Shown: positions 32,122-43,320 of the stretch, piece after piece
How positions within the stretch are numbered: position 1 is the first letter of the stretch
Layout of the letters: each line of letters opens with the position of its first letter
Assembly (NCBI GenBank): GCA_002049455.2
Contig: KV918817.1
Span: 244,265-308,264 of the forward strand
Direction: 5' to 3'
DNA length: 64,000 bases
Source of the DNA: Porphyra umbilicalis
Lineage: Eukaryota > Rhodophyta > Bangiophyceae > Bangiales > Bangiaceae
The notes under the pieces: model-generated
What the model saw: the letters and a program-made list of their open reading frames with translations, nothing else
Database searches by the model: none
What the model was told of the DNA's origin: nothing
Translations under genes and position numbers: made by a program

Positions 32122-33189
32122 CTACGAGGCGGGTCTCCGCTCACTCTCATTCGAGCGCAGCTCGTTCGCCGCCCCGTCCTCGGCTGGAAGAAATCGGGTG
32201 TATTCGTCCACCAACACACCCACAGAGTCGGCCGCAGCCTGGACGTCGATAAGGCCGTGCTCATAGAGCACCCGCACATGCTGCACAGCTTGCGGCAGGA
32301 GCCCGGCGCGCGCAATGGCCCCGCAGCGAGCGGCGACAAAGTCTTGAAGCAAGTCGACCGTCCCGCCGTCGGACCACAGTGGCCCTGCCTCAACGAATGA
32401 AGACCACAGCGCCATGAAGAACGCATCAGGTGGCGCAATCTCTATCGTGTTGAGGCGCTGAGCGTCCATGCATGCCTTCCATGCGTAGTCGACGTCATCC
32501 TCGGAGTCATCTGACAACTCCTTCTCGACCGCGGGATCAGGAAGGACGATGCCCTTCAGACTGCGTGTGTGAAAGAGTGTCCTCGTCCTGAGACCGTCAA
32601 GAGACTGACGCGGCCAGTTCGTGGCCGACACGAGACGCCGGGAAGCATCTCGAGCCAGAGGGTGCCGTGCCACTACAACGTTCTTGGAGGGTAGCTCCTC
32701 CCCAGAGCGCCCAGGCGTCGACGGTTGAGAAGCCTTAGACTCCTTCGGGACGGCAGCGGGCACAGGGGGCACGGGGTCGTCGACGAAGACCAGACGGCCC
32801 CCGATGGCAACGAGTCGGCGAGGGGTGAAGGCAGTGCGAGTTGTCGGCCTGCAAGATGGAAAGATAATCATGCATGCTCAACGGAGGAGAAGGGGACAAC
32901 AGCGATAAGGTGGGCGCCGGTCTGGGGTCAGTTTCTTCAAGGGCACGGGATGAGAAATGCTGCTAGCCTCCACGAGCACCATGGAAAAAGCACGAGTCAG
33001 CACCTGCAGTGCAAAGAGCTCTCTGCTTTCCTTATGGTCGTACCTCGCAGCCGTGCGCACAGGAGGGTGCGCCCCCGCGGCCGGCGGCGAACATGCCGAC
33101 GCAGAGTCGCTGTCGATGACGATGACTTCTTCGGACGACGAGCTGCTGGGACGGCTCCGACTGAGTCGCTTGGTTGAATGTGGCTCCAT
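32122..33189 (-). CDS. Su(z)12-type VEFS-box protein (PRC2 subunit), two exons
   Basis: Exon 1 is 33189-33044 and exon 2 is 32848-32122; the donor AG|GTACGA and the acceptor TTTCCATCTTGCAG|G fit in phase and remove 195 nt. The product is 290 residues. Residues about 138-262 match the VEFS box: RTLFHTRS, DDSEDDVDYAW, FFMALWSSFVEAG, LLQDFVAARCGAI and VRVLYEHGLIDV, in the order seen in SUZ12 and plant EMF2/VRN2. This domain binds E(z) and activates it. The protein is short: the C2H2 zinc finger and long N-terminal region of SUZ12 are not visible. A Ser/acidic N-terminus holds EEVIVIDSDS, a typical SUMO-interaction motif. The gene is tail to tail with E(z), 224 bp between stops. Confidence 0.8.
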
Positions 33190-36100
33190 TGCAGCAAGGG
33201 ACGACGGGGCAAGGAGTTGAACTGCCAGTAGGAAGGCCGTGTGGACGGTGCACGCGCCCAAGACAGCGAGAAAGCCGCGAAAGGCAGGAGCTGCCACGCA
33301 ATGGCAGGTCAGCCGTACTTGAACTCTGGTCCTCCTCCAGAACGCCGCACAGTCTCTTTGGACGAGCCAATGAAGGTGTTAAATGCAATTATGGTCTTTG
33401 GGTCACGCTTGGGAACAGCTTTTTCTTTACAGTGCTCCATTCTGCGGACGAAAGGCGACATCAGATGGCCAATGTCGATCGCAACGAGCTGCGAAACCGG
33501 GCGGATCTCAGTTTTTGACGCGCACACTGGGTCATCGCTGATAACAATTCAATTGATTCCATCCAACCCCGTGTGGCGGGTCGTCCTGTCGTCAATGCGC
33601 CATCCTCCTCCTGTTGCTCTCCGCCATCGAAACACCATCGTTCCGACGACATCGGCAGACCATCGCTCCGACGTGCCGCTTATTCGTGCCCCTGAGGCGT
33701 CGCGCCCGCAACCCCCTCTCGACGTGTTGTTGCTCCCCGGACCGCCGTTCTTCGACGCAACGATCGCCCGCCGTGACGCTGGCGCGACACTGTGCGGGGT
33801 ACGTTGTTGTCTCGTCTGGTGACGTAGAGATTCATGATGGTTTGTGCTTGATCCTGATTGCTCGTCAGCGGAACTGGCTCGTCAGCTTCATTTTCCCAGT
33901 TGCGTGTCTTTTGCGTGACCTCTTGTTGTAGGGCTCATGTGACGAGTCTCTGACGGAATCATCGTTTCCCGGTTGGGAGCGTGTTTCATCTCCCAAAGCC
34001 GTGCCTCAACGTCCATTGCTGCGTTGTGTGCATCCTGTGTCATGAGACCGGACATCGGCGCTGTACGCATATTCCGCGACTGGGCCGATGGTGTCTGAAC
34101 CGCAACGGACGGATTGTTGCGACCTCCAAGAAGCGGCCGGTTGAACAAGGTGACTTCGTGTGCCACCTGATGCGACTGGAGCACCTCCATTGACTTTTCT
34201 CTTTTGCTGAGTAGTAAACGATCCCCTTGTCTGTCAAGTCGATACAAACGCCGAATCGGTGGGGAAGCTGACCTTCAGGCTGGCCCGTTGTCCGCCTCGG
34301 ATATGCGCCCACATAGCGGGCTCCTGTGGACTTCAGAGCGACGCACAAGCGGGTTAGAAGCGACAGAGGGATCACGGCTGTCGGGAGAATTGGCGACCCG
34401 ACCTGGTTGTGAACCCTTCACTACGGGCGGCAGCGGCCGCCGCGACCTTAGGCAGCGGCTCCTCCACACCCTGTTCTTGACGACGCATCCCCGTCGCTTG
34501 TGGAGTGGACTCAGCGCTCGCCGACCACAGGCTCGTCCGAGCAGACCCGCAACGCACCCGTCTTCCCTCCCCTCCATTCCCCTCCAGCAGACCAGCGGAC
34601 GCTCTGGCTCACCACCCATTCTCCTGCTGTTGCTGCCGACATATTCCTGACGGCGTTGGCCTGCAAGCTATGCGTTTTCACTAACTGCATGCACCATCAA
34701 GTCGCGGTACGTGCAAAGAGCCATGACGAGGTGCTGCGTGTGGGTCACGGAAACCCTGTTAACGCGTCAGGCTGTGGAAAATACGGACGTCATGAGTGGA
34801 CTCGGCCCAAAGGTGTGGTGTGAAACAAAGAGTGAGGGTACATAGTCGAAAATGCTAAGGAGGTACCGCCTGGGTGGGCAGCTCACGACATAGCACCAGC
34901 CGGCGGCGCTCATCAACCCTTGACTGCCAACCTCGCGTCGACGCCGCCGTTGGCACGAAGCCGTTCCAGGCGCCGATCCGCGAGCGCCGACCTTGTTGGC
35001 GCCGACCGCAGGTCACCACGCTTGTCGCCCGAGGGGGCACCGATAGTGGTCGACCGAGTCGCCGTAGCGGCAGCGAACGAGCGTCTTTCGACAGGGAACT
35101 GACAAAGCGGGCGCCGTTTGGATCGCCGACAGTCCAAATGCGGCCTGCAAGAGCTCCGGGCCGACCTGCCACAAACAGCGACAGCGCGAGTGCACTGCAC
35201 CATGGCAAGATCATCAACGGGGGGGCTTTACAGAGTCACGGTACCAACAGAAGCTTCTTCAGCAGCGAGGTGCAACAAGATGCGGTTCACAACGGTGAGC
35301 TAATCGACGAGGGGGTCATGAGCCGGGGGGTCAAGAACGGGGCGGTATGCAGCCGGGATGTCAGAAACGGGGAGTTCATCAACACGTGCGTCATCAACGG
35401 GTGGGTCGGCAACGTGAAAATCAGCAACGATGAGCTAGCACCGGTGACGCCATCAGCGGTGTCGTGAGCAACGGCGGGGTCAGCAACGACGGAGGCCGCA
35501 ACGATGCATGGCAATCGAAAGGATCGCCAACATGGTCACGGTCAGCGACAGCAGGACCATCGGTGGCCATGTGATCGGCGGTGCGGTCGACGGCCGCGAC
35601 GTCGACGGCGGTGACGCCGACGACGGTGGTGACGACGCAGGGGGAATCAGCCAGGGTCCAGGGCGAGCGCCTGGAAATTGTGCCTGCCTTCCAAATGCAA
35701 GCTGTCCTTCAATTCGAACAAAGGCGTTCAGAAGATGCATGGCGATCGACCTCTGCGATTGTCGCCCTCGACACAGCATCTCGGAGGACGTTGTTGCAGG
35801 CGCTCATGTGCTGGTTGTCCGTACCCACCGGTCAAGTACCACGTTTCGGAAGTGCGCTCACCATTTCCTGGCGCTGCTGGGCGCAAGATGCGCCTGCCTT
35901 GTGACAATCGCCATTATCTTCAGCGCACTTCGCGCTGGGTGTCGCTGTTTCCCGGTGTTCTTCCCGGTGCCGCTTTGTTCATAGTCAACATCCTGTCCGA
36001 CGTCTTGGGGCTGTACGGGCGGGAGCCGCCGCCGCCACCGCCGCCGCCCCCAGCGTGAGCGCCGCCGCGGTTGCATCGACGTTGCGCCATTGCCGCCCTC

Positions 36101-37229
36101 CGCGAGTCGTCACTCCCCCACCTTCGGCCCTGGCTGACGCCCACGCCGTCCCTTCCGCATGGCCGTTTCTTAGGGAGGCGGCGGGGCGACTCTTGCTAAA
36201 ATGGCATCCCTACCGAGGGGAGCCACCGCCATGGCTGGCGGGCGGCAACGGGCCTGTGGGGAACGACAGCGGCCCCAAACCGGCAAAGGGGTGACTGTCG
36301 CTGCCGCCGCGGCGTCAGTTGACAACGAATGACGACAGCAGCAGGCCCCCGGCCCCCAGTGACCCAGATGCTTCACGTAGCCGTCTCTCGGGCGGCGTCT
36401 CATAGGCCGCGGCAGGACCACTGAGCGGCCGCCTGTGCGGTTGCGGCGGCCCACAGTCGCGTGGGGCGGAGGTCAGGGGGTTTGCGCGCGTGTGGGGCGG
36501 GATTGCGCGACTTGTTGGGGGGGGTGTACTCGAATGGGGTGTCAAGCAGCGCTATGTGTGCGGGGAGGCTGTTTGTCTCTTCTTTTCATGCGATTGGGTG
36601 TGTACTGCAGCACCGGACCATGCGCCTAGGACGGCAGGCCGACTTTGGGCGCCACGCCACAGTAACCCCTCTTCGGGAACCGCGCGCCACCGGCAGTTGC
36701 AGCGCATCAGCGAAAATGGCTGCCGAGACTGGCAGTGGCGATGCGCGCGTGAAGACCTGCTCATGCGTGCCTGGGGGGGATGCAGCAGCGGGCGGCACGC
36801 TGCGGGCGCAGAGTGGCACGCTCACGGGCACTTCGTTGGGAAGACCGCAATCCTGCAAATGACAAGGCCGCTGCAGGACGCTTCAGATCTGCCGGCGCGG
36901 GGGGCACACGACACGCTTCTTGGACTGCTGAGAATTGACAGCAATGATGCTGCGGGCAGCGAGAGCTGCGATCTGTGGGGGCAGTCGTTCCAGAGAGGAG
37001 ACCTGAACCTTGACCAATGACCGCCCCGTCAGCTCATCACTGCGGTCAATGGAAAATCTCCGGTTGCGATAACGCGCAACCACACGGCCCTGCAGGGCCT
37101 GAGACAGGCTTGTTTCATCATTGGGCGCTGACTCCTTGCGCACTGATCCAATGCGCCCCGGCGTCTGATGCGTTTTTTCCGCAGGCCTTCGACTGCCGTC
37201 TGAGCTGCTCGCGCCGGTACGCGCTAGCA
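33190..37229. other. Intergenic stretch, about 4 kb, no supported gene
   Basis: I find only short, unconvincing frames. Around 35280-35640 the plus strand has short irregular repeats of the type GTCA(G/T)(C/A)AACGG that give an NGG-rich reading, and a CCGCCGCCGCC run lies near 36030. No domain, intron pair or RNA gene could be supported. Confidence 0.4.
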
Positions 37230-37485
37230 ACGTCACGCTGCTCGCACCCGCTCGCTGCTCGCACCCGCTCGCTGCTCGCACCCGCTGGCTGCTCGCACCC
37301 GCTGGCTGCTCGCACCCGCTCGTTGCTCGCACCCGCTCGCTGCTCTCCCCCTCTCGCTGTTCTCCCCCACTCGCTGCTCTCCCCCACTCGCTGCTCTCCC
37401 CCCCCCCTCGCTGCTCTCCCCAGCTCGCTGCTCTCCACCGCTCGCTGCTCTCCCCTGCTCGCAGCTCTCCCCCGCTCCCTGCACG
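37230..37485. repeat. Minisatellite of CTCGCTGCTCGCACCCG units
   Basis: At least fifteen 15-18 bp units; the first half reads GCTGCTCGCACCCGCT and the second half drifts to GCTGCTCTCCCCCACT. Confidence 0.8.
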
Positions 37486-37487
37486 TC

Positions 37488-38228
37488 ATGGACCGCACCA
37501 CGCTCCCTTCCGTCTACCTTGGCTCTATTCGCTGGGATTCCAGCCGCAGGGATGCCAGCCGTCGGCGCCCTCCTGCTTTTCCCGACCGTTTGGGGCTCTC
37601 AACCTCTCTTCACCGACGATTCGCAGCTCGTTGTGCCGTCCTCCGGCGGAGTTGGGGGCGGAAAACCTCGTCTGCGGCGACTTTGGTGTACTGGGGCGGC
37701 ATGCCGGAGCCTTTGGGGGCCGACGTTGGCGCCGCCCGTGCCAACAAGACGCCTGATGGCAGCGACGCCGTCTCCGCGGCACTCCGGCGTAAGCGACGGC
37801 GAACGCGCGGCGGTACTCCCTCGCGCCCCGACGCCAGCCACCACACTGGCGCTTTGCGAGCACCAAGACCGATTGTGTCCCCTGACGTGGCTCCATCGCG
37901 ACCCCCTATGAAAGCACTGTCGCGCCGAGCTTTGTTGGCCGTTCAGGCTTTGCGTGTGGTCGTCGCCAAGGCTGACGTGCTCGCAACGACTCTCAAGCGT
38001 CGGCCGGATCATCCCACAGCGGCAACGGCTGCCATGTACAGCGCCGCCGATGACGCGTTTCGTGTGTACGTGGCGGCAGCCGCGGACGCAGAGGCCGCCG
38101 TCGCAGGAGCAGCAGCGGCCTATGATGAACTGGCGGCATTGGTGGCGAGGGCCACGGCAACAGCAGAGACGGCCCCGGCCTCTGGGTCCGGAGAGCCCAG
38201 CTTCGGCCCTTCATCTGAGTTCGAGTGA
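37488..38228 (+). CDS. Small basic/Ala-rich hypothetical protein
   Basis: An ATG at 37488 directly follows the minisatellite; a second in-frame ATG at 37701 gives a shorter product (175 residues). The frame ends with TGA at 38226-38228. The reading has a basic patch RRKRRRTRGG, followed by an Ala-rich, probably helical C-terminal half (RALLAVQALRVVVAKADVL, DDAFRVYVAAAADAEAAVAG) that could form a coiled coil, and a Ser/Glu-rich end. The family is not recognised. The downstream start is safer because the upstream part has no conserved features. Confidence 0.4.
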   Translation: MDRTTLPSVYLGSIRWDSSRRDASRRRPPAFPDRLGLSTSLHRRFAARCAVLRRSWGRKTSSAATLVYWGGMPEPLGADVGAARANKTPDGSDAVSAALRRKRRRTRGGTPSRPDASHHTGALRAPRPIVSPDVAPSRPPMKALSRRALLAVQALRVVVAKADVLATTLKRRPDHPTAATAAMYSAADDAFRVYVAAAADAEAAVAGAAAAYDELAALVARATATAETAPASGSGEPSFGPSSEFE

Positions 38229-38867
38229 ACCTGTGGCATGTACAGGCTGGTGACTTCACGCAGCACCGTGCTTGCGGCAGCGTGAAGATGTTAGAGCCTT
38301 GTTCTTTTCCTATTCCTTTTCTTGCGCCTATACCGTTTGCCGCGCGGCTGTGTATGCTTCACAGTGCGGCGACAGTCCCTTCTATTTCCACAGGCCCGTC
38401 CCTTACTTCCCACATTCCCGCCCCAGACCCAATGCCACGCACTATTCTGACATTGATTGCGGCATCCACTTCTCTCGCCCAGCACGCCCCGTGCCTCCCG
38501 ACTCCATCTTCGCTCCAGGCTTGCTCCAAGCTAAACCCGTCGTTCACTCTTCCTACCGCGCGCCACACCCCCGGTTTTCGCCCTACGCTGTTTGCGTCAG
38601 CCACGCGACCACAGCCCATCTATTTGCGGCCACCCCCGCTCAGCATCCACAGAGCTCCGAATGTGCAGGTGGAGATGGCCTCATCTTCGTCATCGTCCAA
38701 TGAAAAAGCATAGAAAAGCCGAAACGACGGACGCGACCACGCCACTCAGCACATGGACGTTCCGCATCCGTGTCCAAGTCGACAGCCTCGCCGCCGTTGC
38801 CGTTAACCGTTGACATCCTGGCCACAATCGCCGTCACCGAACCGACAGCGGCCCCGTCGCCGCCCGC
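38229..38867. other. Intergenic stretch without a supported gene
   Basis: Pyrimidine-rich, with short frames only. Nothing recognised. Confidence 0.4.
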
Positions 38868-39350
38868 GGCGCCCTTGAAAGCCTGTTCCACGTCCGCTAC
38901 GGCGGCGTGGCCGCCGCCGCCTTTGACCAGTGGCGACCTTGCCGCGGTCGCCGTCGCCGCGCCGACCGCGGCGCGGCGGTCGCCGTCGCCGAGCCGACAG
39001 CGGCCCCGTCGCCGCCCGCGGCGCCCTTGAAAGCCTGCTCCATGTCCGCTACGGCGGCGTGGCCGCCGTCGCCTTTTACCAGTAGCGACCTTGCCGCGGT
39101 CGCCGTCGCCGCGCCGACCGCGGCGCGGCGGTCGCCGTCGCCGAGCCGACCGCGGCCCCGCCGCCCGCGGCGCCGCTGAGAGTCTGTCACACGTGCGCGT
39201 TCGAAGCCTTGCGGCCGTCGAGATCAGCTATTCGTGACCTCCCCGCCGCGGTAGTCGTCGCAGAGCCGACCGCGGCCCCGTCGCCGCCCGCGGCGCCGTT
39301 GAGAGCCTGTTTCACGTCCGCGTTCTCCGCCTTTCCGCCGTCGCCATCAA
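38868..39350. repeat. Tandem repeat of about 150 bp units
   Basis: The landmark GCCCTTGAAAGCCTG starts at 38871 and 39023 (152 bp apart), and related GCCGCTGAGAGTCTG and GCCGTTGAGAGCCTG start at 39172 and 39294. Units carry GCCGTCGCCG-rich inner sequence. The minus strand reads as a repeated Gly/Ala/Asp peptide, but coding is unproven. Confidence 0.65.
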
Positions 39351-40379
39351 CTGCTCGTAGCCTCCCCGCCGCCGTCGCCGCCAACAGCCTTCTTCTTCAA
39401 TCGCGGCGCCGTCACCGAGCGCTGCTGAGGACACTGCGCCGGCGGCGGCGGCGGCGTCGTCACGACTTTCTCCACGTCCGCGTTACCGCCGGTTTTGCAG
39501 CCCCCCCTCCCGCCGATGCCGCTGCAGGGGATGCTGGAGCCCTCATACGAAAGGCAGAATGCCAGAGCGCGTTGGTGTCTAGCAGCGCGCCTGGCACAGC
39601 GACGAAATCGTGCCAGACCAGGCACAGCCGCCGCAGTGACGTGGCTCGACGTCGCCGCGGCCGCCGCCAGCGGGCGTGAGGAGTAGGCGAGTGCAACCGC
39701 GAGCAATAGGGCTCAAAGCCGCAACAACCCGTGCCGTCCCGCGCCACTTGACGGCAAGTGACACGTCGGGAGGGGCGGATCAAGCACCAATGCAAGTCGT
39801 TTCATGACTTCCAGGAAAGGCTGGCGGGACGCGGAAAAACTATTGAGTTTCTATGACGAAAGCGACGCGGATCATGGTTTCCTCTCACTTTCTGGAAAAG
39901 AAATGCATCGCGTTTTCCCAGACAACTCGCTTCCTTCAGTGTGACCGCTCCTCAAAGAGCACTGATACTTGTTCCCCGGCGCTTCTCAGCGACGGAATTC
40001 TGGACAAGTGCTGCGCAGACGTTCCAAATGCTCTTCCTTCGAACGAGATTCCATGGCCACCGTGGCACCAACCTCGTCCAAGGCAAAGACAGCGACATGG
40101 CCAAGCTTGGCCTTGCACGACCAAGACAGGGCCTGTTTTTGCAGAGCGAGAAGCCTTGAACAGGCCGACGCGCGACGCGGACTTCACGTGTGCGCGTCAT
40201 GGGTAACGAACGACTGTCGGGAGACGCATGAGTGCGCGCTGCTGCTGAAGCATGCAAATTGGGGACTGGAAAAAACGCAAGCGCCTGCTCAAGGAGAGAG
40301 ACAACGTGGACTAGAGAGTGGCCACGCGGGTGACAACAACAGGAGACAAGAAGAGAGGTGTTTAGAAGAGAGGTGTTTA
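39351..40379. other. Intergenic stretch without a supported gene
   Basis: No domain, splice pair or RNA gene seen. Just before the transposase stop a 14 bp direct repeat AAGAGAGGTGTTTA is present twice (about 40350-40380). Confidence 0.4.
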
Positions 40380-41414
40380 CTATAGAGCGCGCCCGGAAGC
40401 CACCAAGGCGAGTTTTCGCTCTACACGATGGAACTGCCCGATGACCTGACCGCACGTAATGAGGCTGGCAGCAAGCGCTTGCAGCCGCACACCGTCGGAG
40501 ACCAGTTCCTTGTTGAAGTAGACGAGGTTGCGGATGATCACCTTCAGGTCGTTAAACACACCCTCGATGGGTTGCAGGTCCGGGGAGTATGGCGGCAGCC
40601 GGATGAAGGGTATGCCATTATTCTCAAGGAACTCGTCGCCCGCCGCGTCGTGGATTGGGGCGTTATCAAAGAGAAGGACACAGTTGGGGGCTTGGAGGTG
40701 CCAAGGAACTCCGGGGGAGTAGCGGCCCAAAGCCGGCAACAACCGGCCGAGAAAGAGACGCCAATCATGGCTCGTGAGGGCGCGCTCGCAGATGACGGAG
40801 TGAAGCCCCAGGATCTTCCCGTCGGCGCCAACAGCCATGGTCGTGCTTACGCGCTGGACAACACGGGGGTCCAGGTCCCGCAAGTCGAGCCGCTCATGTC
40901 GGAGCGACCGCCCACAACGACGGAGCACGTCCCGTCCGTCCGTGTGCGTCTCATCGATGGAGACGATGCACCTCGTGCCAGCCATCTGACGTAACACCGC
41001 ATGCTGTCGCCTGCGCTCCGGGTTGGCCGCATGATACAGCCGGATGATGACCTTGCGCGTGAACCCCAGACGCCGCAGCATGCGGTCGACGGTGCTTTTC
41101 GACACCTTGATCTCGGAGAACTCCGGGGTCGACCTCATTGCCGTCAACATGGCCGAGTGCTCTCGCAGCAGAGCCAGGGGGTGTTCTCGTACAAGGCCCA
41201 AAACGGCGCGCAACAGCTGGTTGTCGAGCCAGCAAGAGTCCGCATGCAAGTTCTGGCGCCCGGGCACCCGCCAAACGCTCTGGCTCGCCCTCCAGTATCG
41301 TATCCACCTCTCCAGCTGCGCCGACTTCACGCCGATCACAGCGCAAATGGTTGCACGAGGGACATGATGCTGCTGCATGGAGATGGCCGCATAACGCAGC
41401 GCTGCCACGTACAT
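40380..41414 (-). CDS. Tc1/mariner-IS630-type DDE transposase
   Basis: ATG at 41414, 344 residues, intact. The N-terminal part (about 10-125) has helix-turn-helix character with IGVKSAQLERWIRYW and KVSKSTVDRMLRRLGFTRK. The DDE domain shows Asp154 in VSIDETHTD, Asp250 in LLFDNAPIHDA and Glu284 in PPYSPDLQPIEGVFNDLK, with 33 residues between the second and third catalytic positions. This is the DDE_3/IS630-Tc1 layout, which cuts and pastes DNA with TA target preference. The same frame is open upstream into the 81 bp repeat array, but codon content changes there, so I start at this Met. I did not find terminal inverted repeats. Because all catalytic residues are present, it may be functional. 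Confidence 0.85.
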   Translation of the reverse strand: MYVAALRYAAISMQQHHVPRATICAVIGVKSAQLERWIRYWRASQSVWRVPGRQNLHADSCWLDNQLLRAVLGLVREHPLALLREHSAMLTAMRSTPEFSEIKVSKSTVDRMLRRLGFTRKVIIRLYHAANPERRRQHAVLRQMAGTRCIVSIDETHTDGRDVLRRCGRSLRHERLDLRDLDPRVVQRVSTTMAVGADGKILGLHSVICERALTSHDWRLFLGRLLPALGRYSPGVPWHLQAPNCVLLFDNAPIHDAAGDEFLENNGIPFIRLPPYSPDLQPIEGVFNDLKVIIRNLVYFNKELVSDGVRLQALAASLITCGQVIGQFHRVERKLALVASGRAL

Positions 41415-41439
41415 GTTTCCCACGGCCACGTCGTCGTCA

Positions 41440-42840
41440 CCTGCTGAGCCGAAAAGCACGACGGCCTCCGCGCGCGCCTCGACGGTCTCGCCGCCGTTGA
41501 CGACCGCCGCGTCGTCGCCGACCGCGGCGCAGAAGACCAGGAAGGACCACCTCCAGGTGCACCTCGACCGCCGTGCCGCCGTTGACGACCACCGCGTCGT
41601 CGTCGACGACGGCGACGAAAAGCAGGACCGCCTCCACGTGCGCCTCGACGGGCGTGCCGCCGTTGAAGACAGCCGCGTCGTCGTCGACCGCGTCGTCGTC
41701 GACGGCGGCGACGAAAAGCAGGACCGCCTCCACGTGCGCCTCGACGGGCGTGCCGCCGTTGAAGACAGCCGCGTCGTCGTCGACCGCGTCGTCGTCGACG
41801 GCGGCGACGAAAAGCAGGACCGCCTCCACGTGCGCCTCGACGGGCGTGCCGCCGTTGACGACAGCCGCGTCGTCGTTGACCGCGGCGCTGAAAGGCACGA
41901 CGGCCTCCGCGTGCGCCTCGACGAGCTTGCCGCCGTTGACGACCACCGCGTCGTCGTCGACGGCGGCGACGAAAAGCAGGACCGCCTCCACGTGCGCCTC
42001 GACGGGCGTGCCGCCGTTGACGACCGCCGCGTCGTCGTCGACCGCGGCGCAGAAAAGCTAGACCGCCTCCACGTGCCCTTCGACGGGCGTGTCGCCGTTG
42101 ACGACTGCCGCGCCGAAAACAAGGAGCGCCTCCAGGTGCACCCTGACCGCCGTGCCGCCGTTGACGACCACCGCTTCCTTGTCGCGCGTGGCGCTACACC
42201 CCACCCGCTCCGCAGGCGCCTCGACGGCTTCTCCGCCGTCGTCCACCACCGCATCCTGCTCCACAGTCACGCACGGCCGGATCGATGTGCGCCGCGACGT
42301 CCCTGCCGCCCTTGGTGACGGCCACGTCGTCGTCGACTGCGGCGCTAACAAACAGGACGGCCTCCAAGTGCGCCGCGATTGGTGTGCCGCCGTTGACGAC
42401 CACCGCGTCGTCGTCGACCGCGGCGCCGAAAAGCACGACGACCTCCGCGTGCGCCTCGACGAGCTTGCCGCCGTTGACGACCGCCGCGTCGTCGCCGACC
42501 GCGGCGCAGAAAACCAGGAAGGACCACCTCCAGGTGCACCTCGACCGCCGTGCCGCCGTTGACGACCACCGCGTCGTCGTCGACGGCGGCGACGAAAAGC
42601 AGGACCGCCTCCACGTGCGCCTCGACGGGCGTGCCGCCGTTGACGACAGCCGCGTCGTCGTAGACCGCGGCGCTGAAAAGCACGACGGCCTCTGCGTGCG
42701 CCTCGACGGGCGTGCCGCCGTTGACGACCGCCGCGACGTCGTCGACCGCGGCGCCGAAAAGCACGACGGCCTCCACGTGCGCGTCGACGGGCGTTCCGCC
42801 GTTGACGACCGCCGGGCCGTCGCTGCCCGCGGCGCCGCAA
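41440..42840 (-). repeat. 81 bp (27-residue) coding-type repeat array, locus 2
   Basis: About sixteen units; GTTGA landmarks on the plus strand at 41581, 41662, 41758, 41854, 41935, 42016, 42097 and 42160 are spaced 81, 96, 96, 81, 81, 81 and 63 bp. On the minus strand a typical unit reads VVNGGTPVEAHVEAVLLF followed by VAAVDDDAV. The 96 bp units have an extra DDDAV. All six frames are open, so the array alone does not show it is translated. The unit family matches 28166-28600. It directly abuts the transposase start. Confidence 0.75.
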
Positions 42841-43141
42841 AGCAGGGCCGCCTCCAGGGCCGACCGCGCCGACCGCGGCGCCGGGTGCGGGCCACCGCGA
42901 TCACACTCGCTCCACGTCCGCCTCGGCGGCGCCGTCGCCGTCGCCGACCACTGCGCTGTGGGCGGCCGAAACGTCGGGGCTGCATCACGCCAACAACATC
43001 ACGCGGACGCCTTGGACGTAGGCAGGAGGATGACGATGGTCGTTGTGACGGGTTGCTTCACTCGAGAAAGCTTTCTCCCGAGCTGTCAAAACGGCGGGGC
43101 GCACGCGATCTGGTACGCCATTGGTGGATCACCCGCGGGGA

Positions 43142-43217
43142 AAAAAATGGAAAAAAAAAAGCCGCACTGTAACCTCTCCGGGGCGTGCCATCAAAATTTG
43201 GGGAAGTGCCATAGGGT
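43142..43217 (+). repeat. Dispersed repeat, copy 2
   Basis: An A-run, GCCGCACTGTAACC, then TGCCATCAAAATTTGGGGAA and GTGCCATA; the plus-strand partner of 22566-22640. Confidence 0.6.
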
Positions 43218-43236
43218 TGTTATGTGAGCCCCTATT

Positions 43237-43320
43237 TTGGGGGCGCTGAGCGTATTAGCGCCCTATGAGCGCCTTAACAGCGCCTACCTGCGCCCACAGC
43301 GCCCTAAGCGCCCTCGGTAG
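43237..43320. repeat. GCGCC word cluster
   Basis: Irregularly spaced AGCGCC and GAGCGCC words (about nine in 85 bases). A similar cluster (AGCGCCCCCACAGCGCTTG and others) occurs at 62892-62943. Confidence 0.5.

Noticed and set aside
37230-37485. The minisatellite as the coding N-terminus of the following gene
   Set aside because: The repeat reads differently but equally openly in several frames, and a usable ATG lies directly after it.
41440-42840. A CRISPR array
   Set aside because: Units are directly adjacent with no unique spacers, are diverged, and the genome is eukaryotic.
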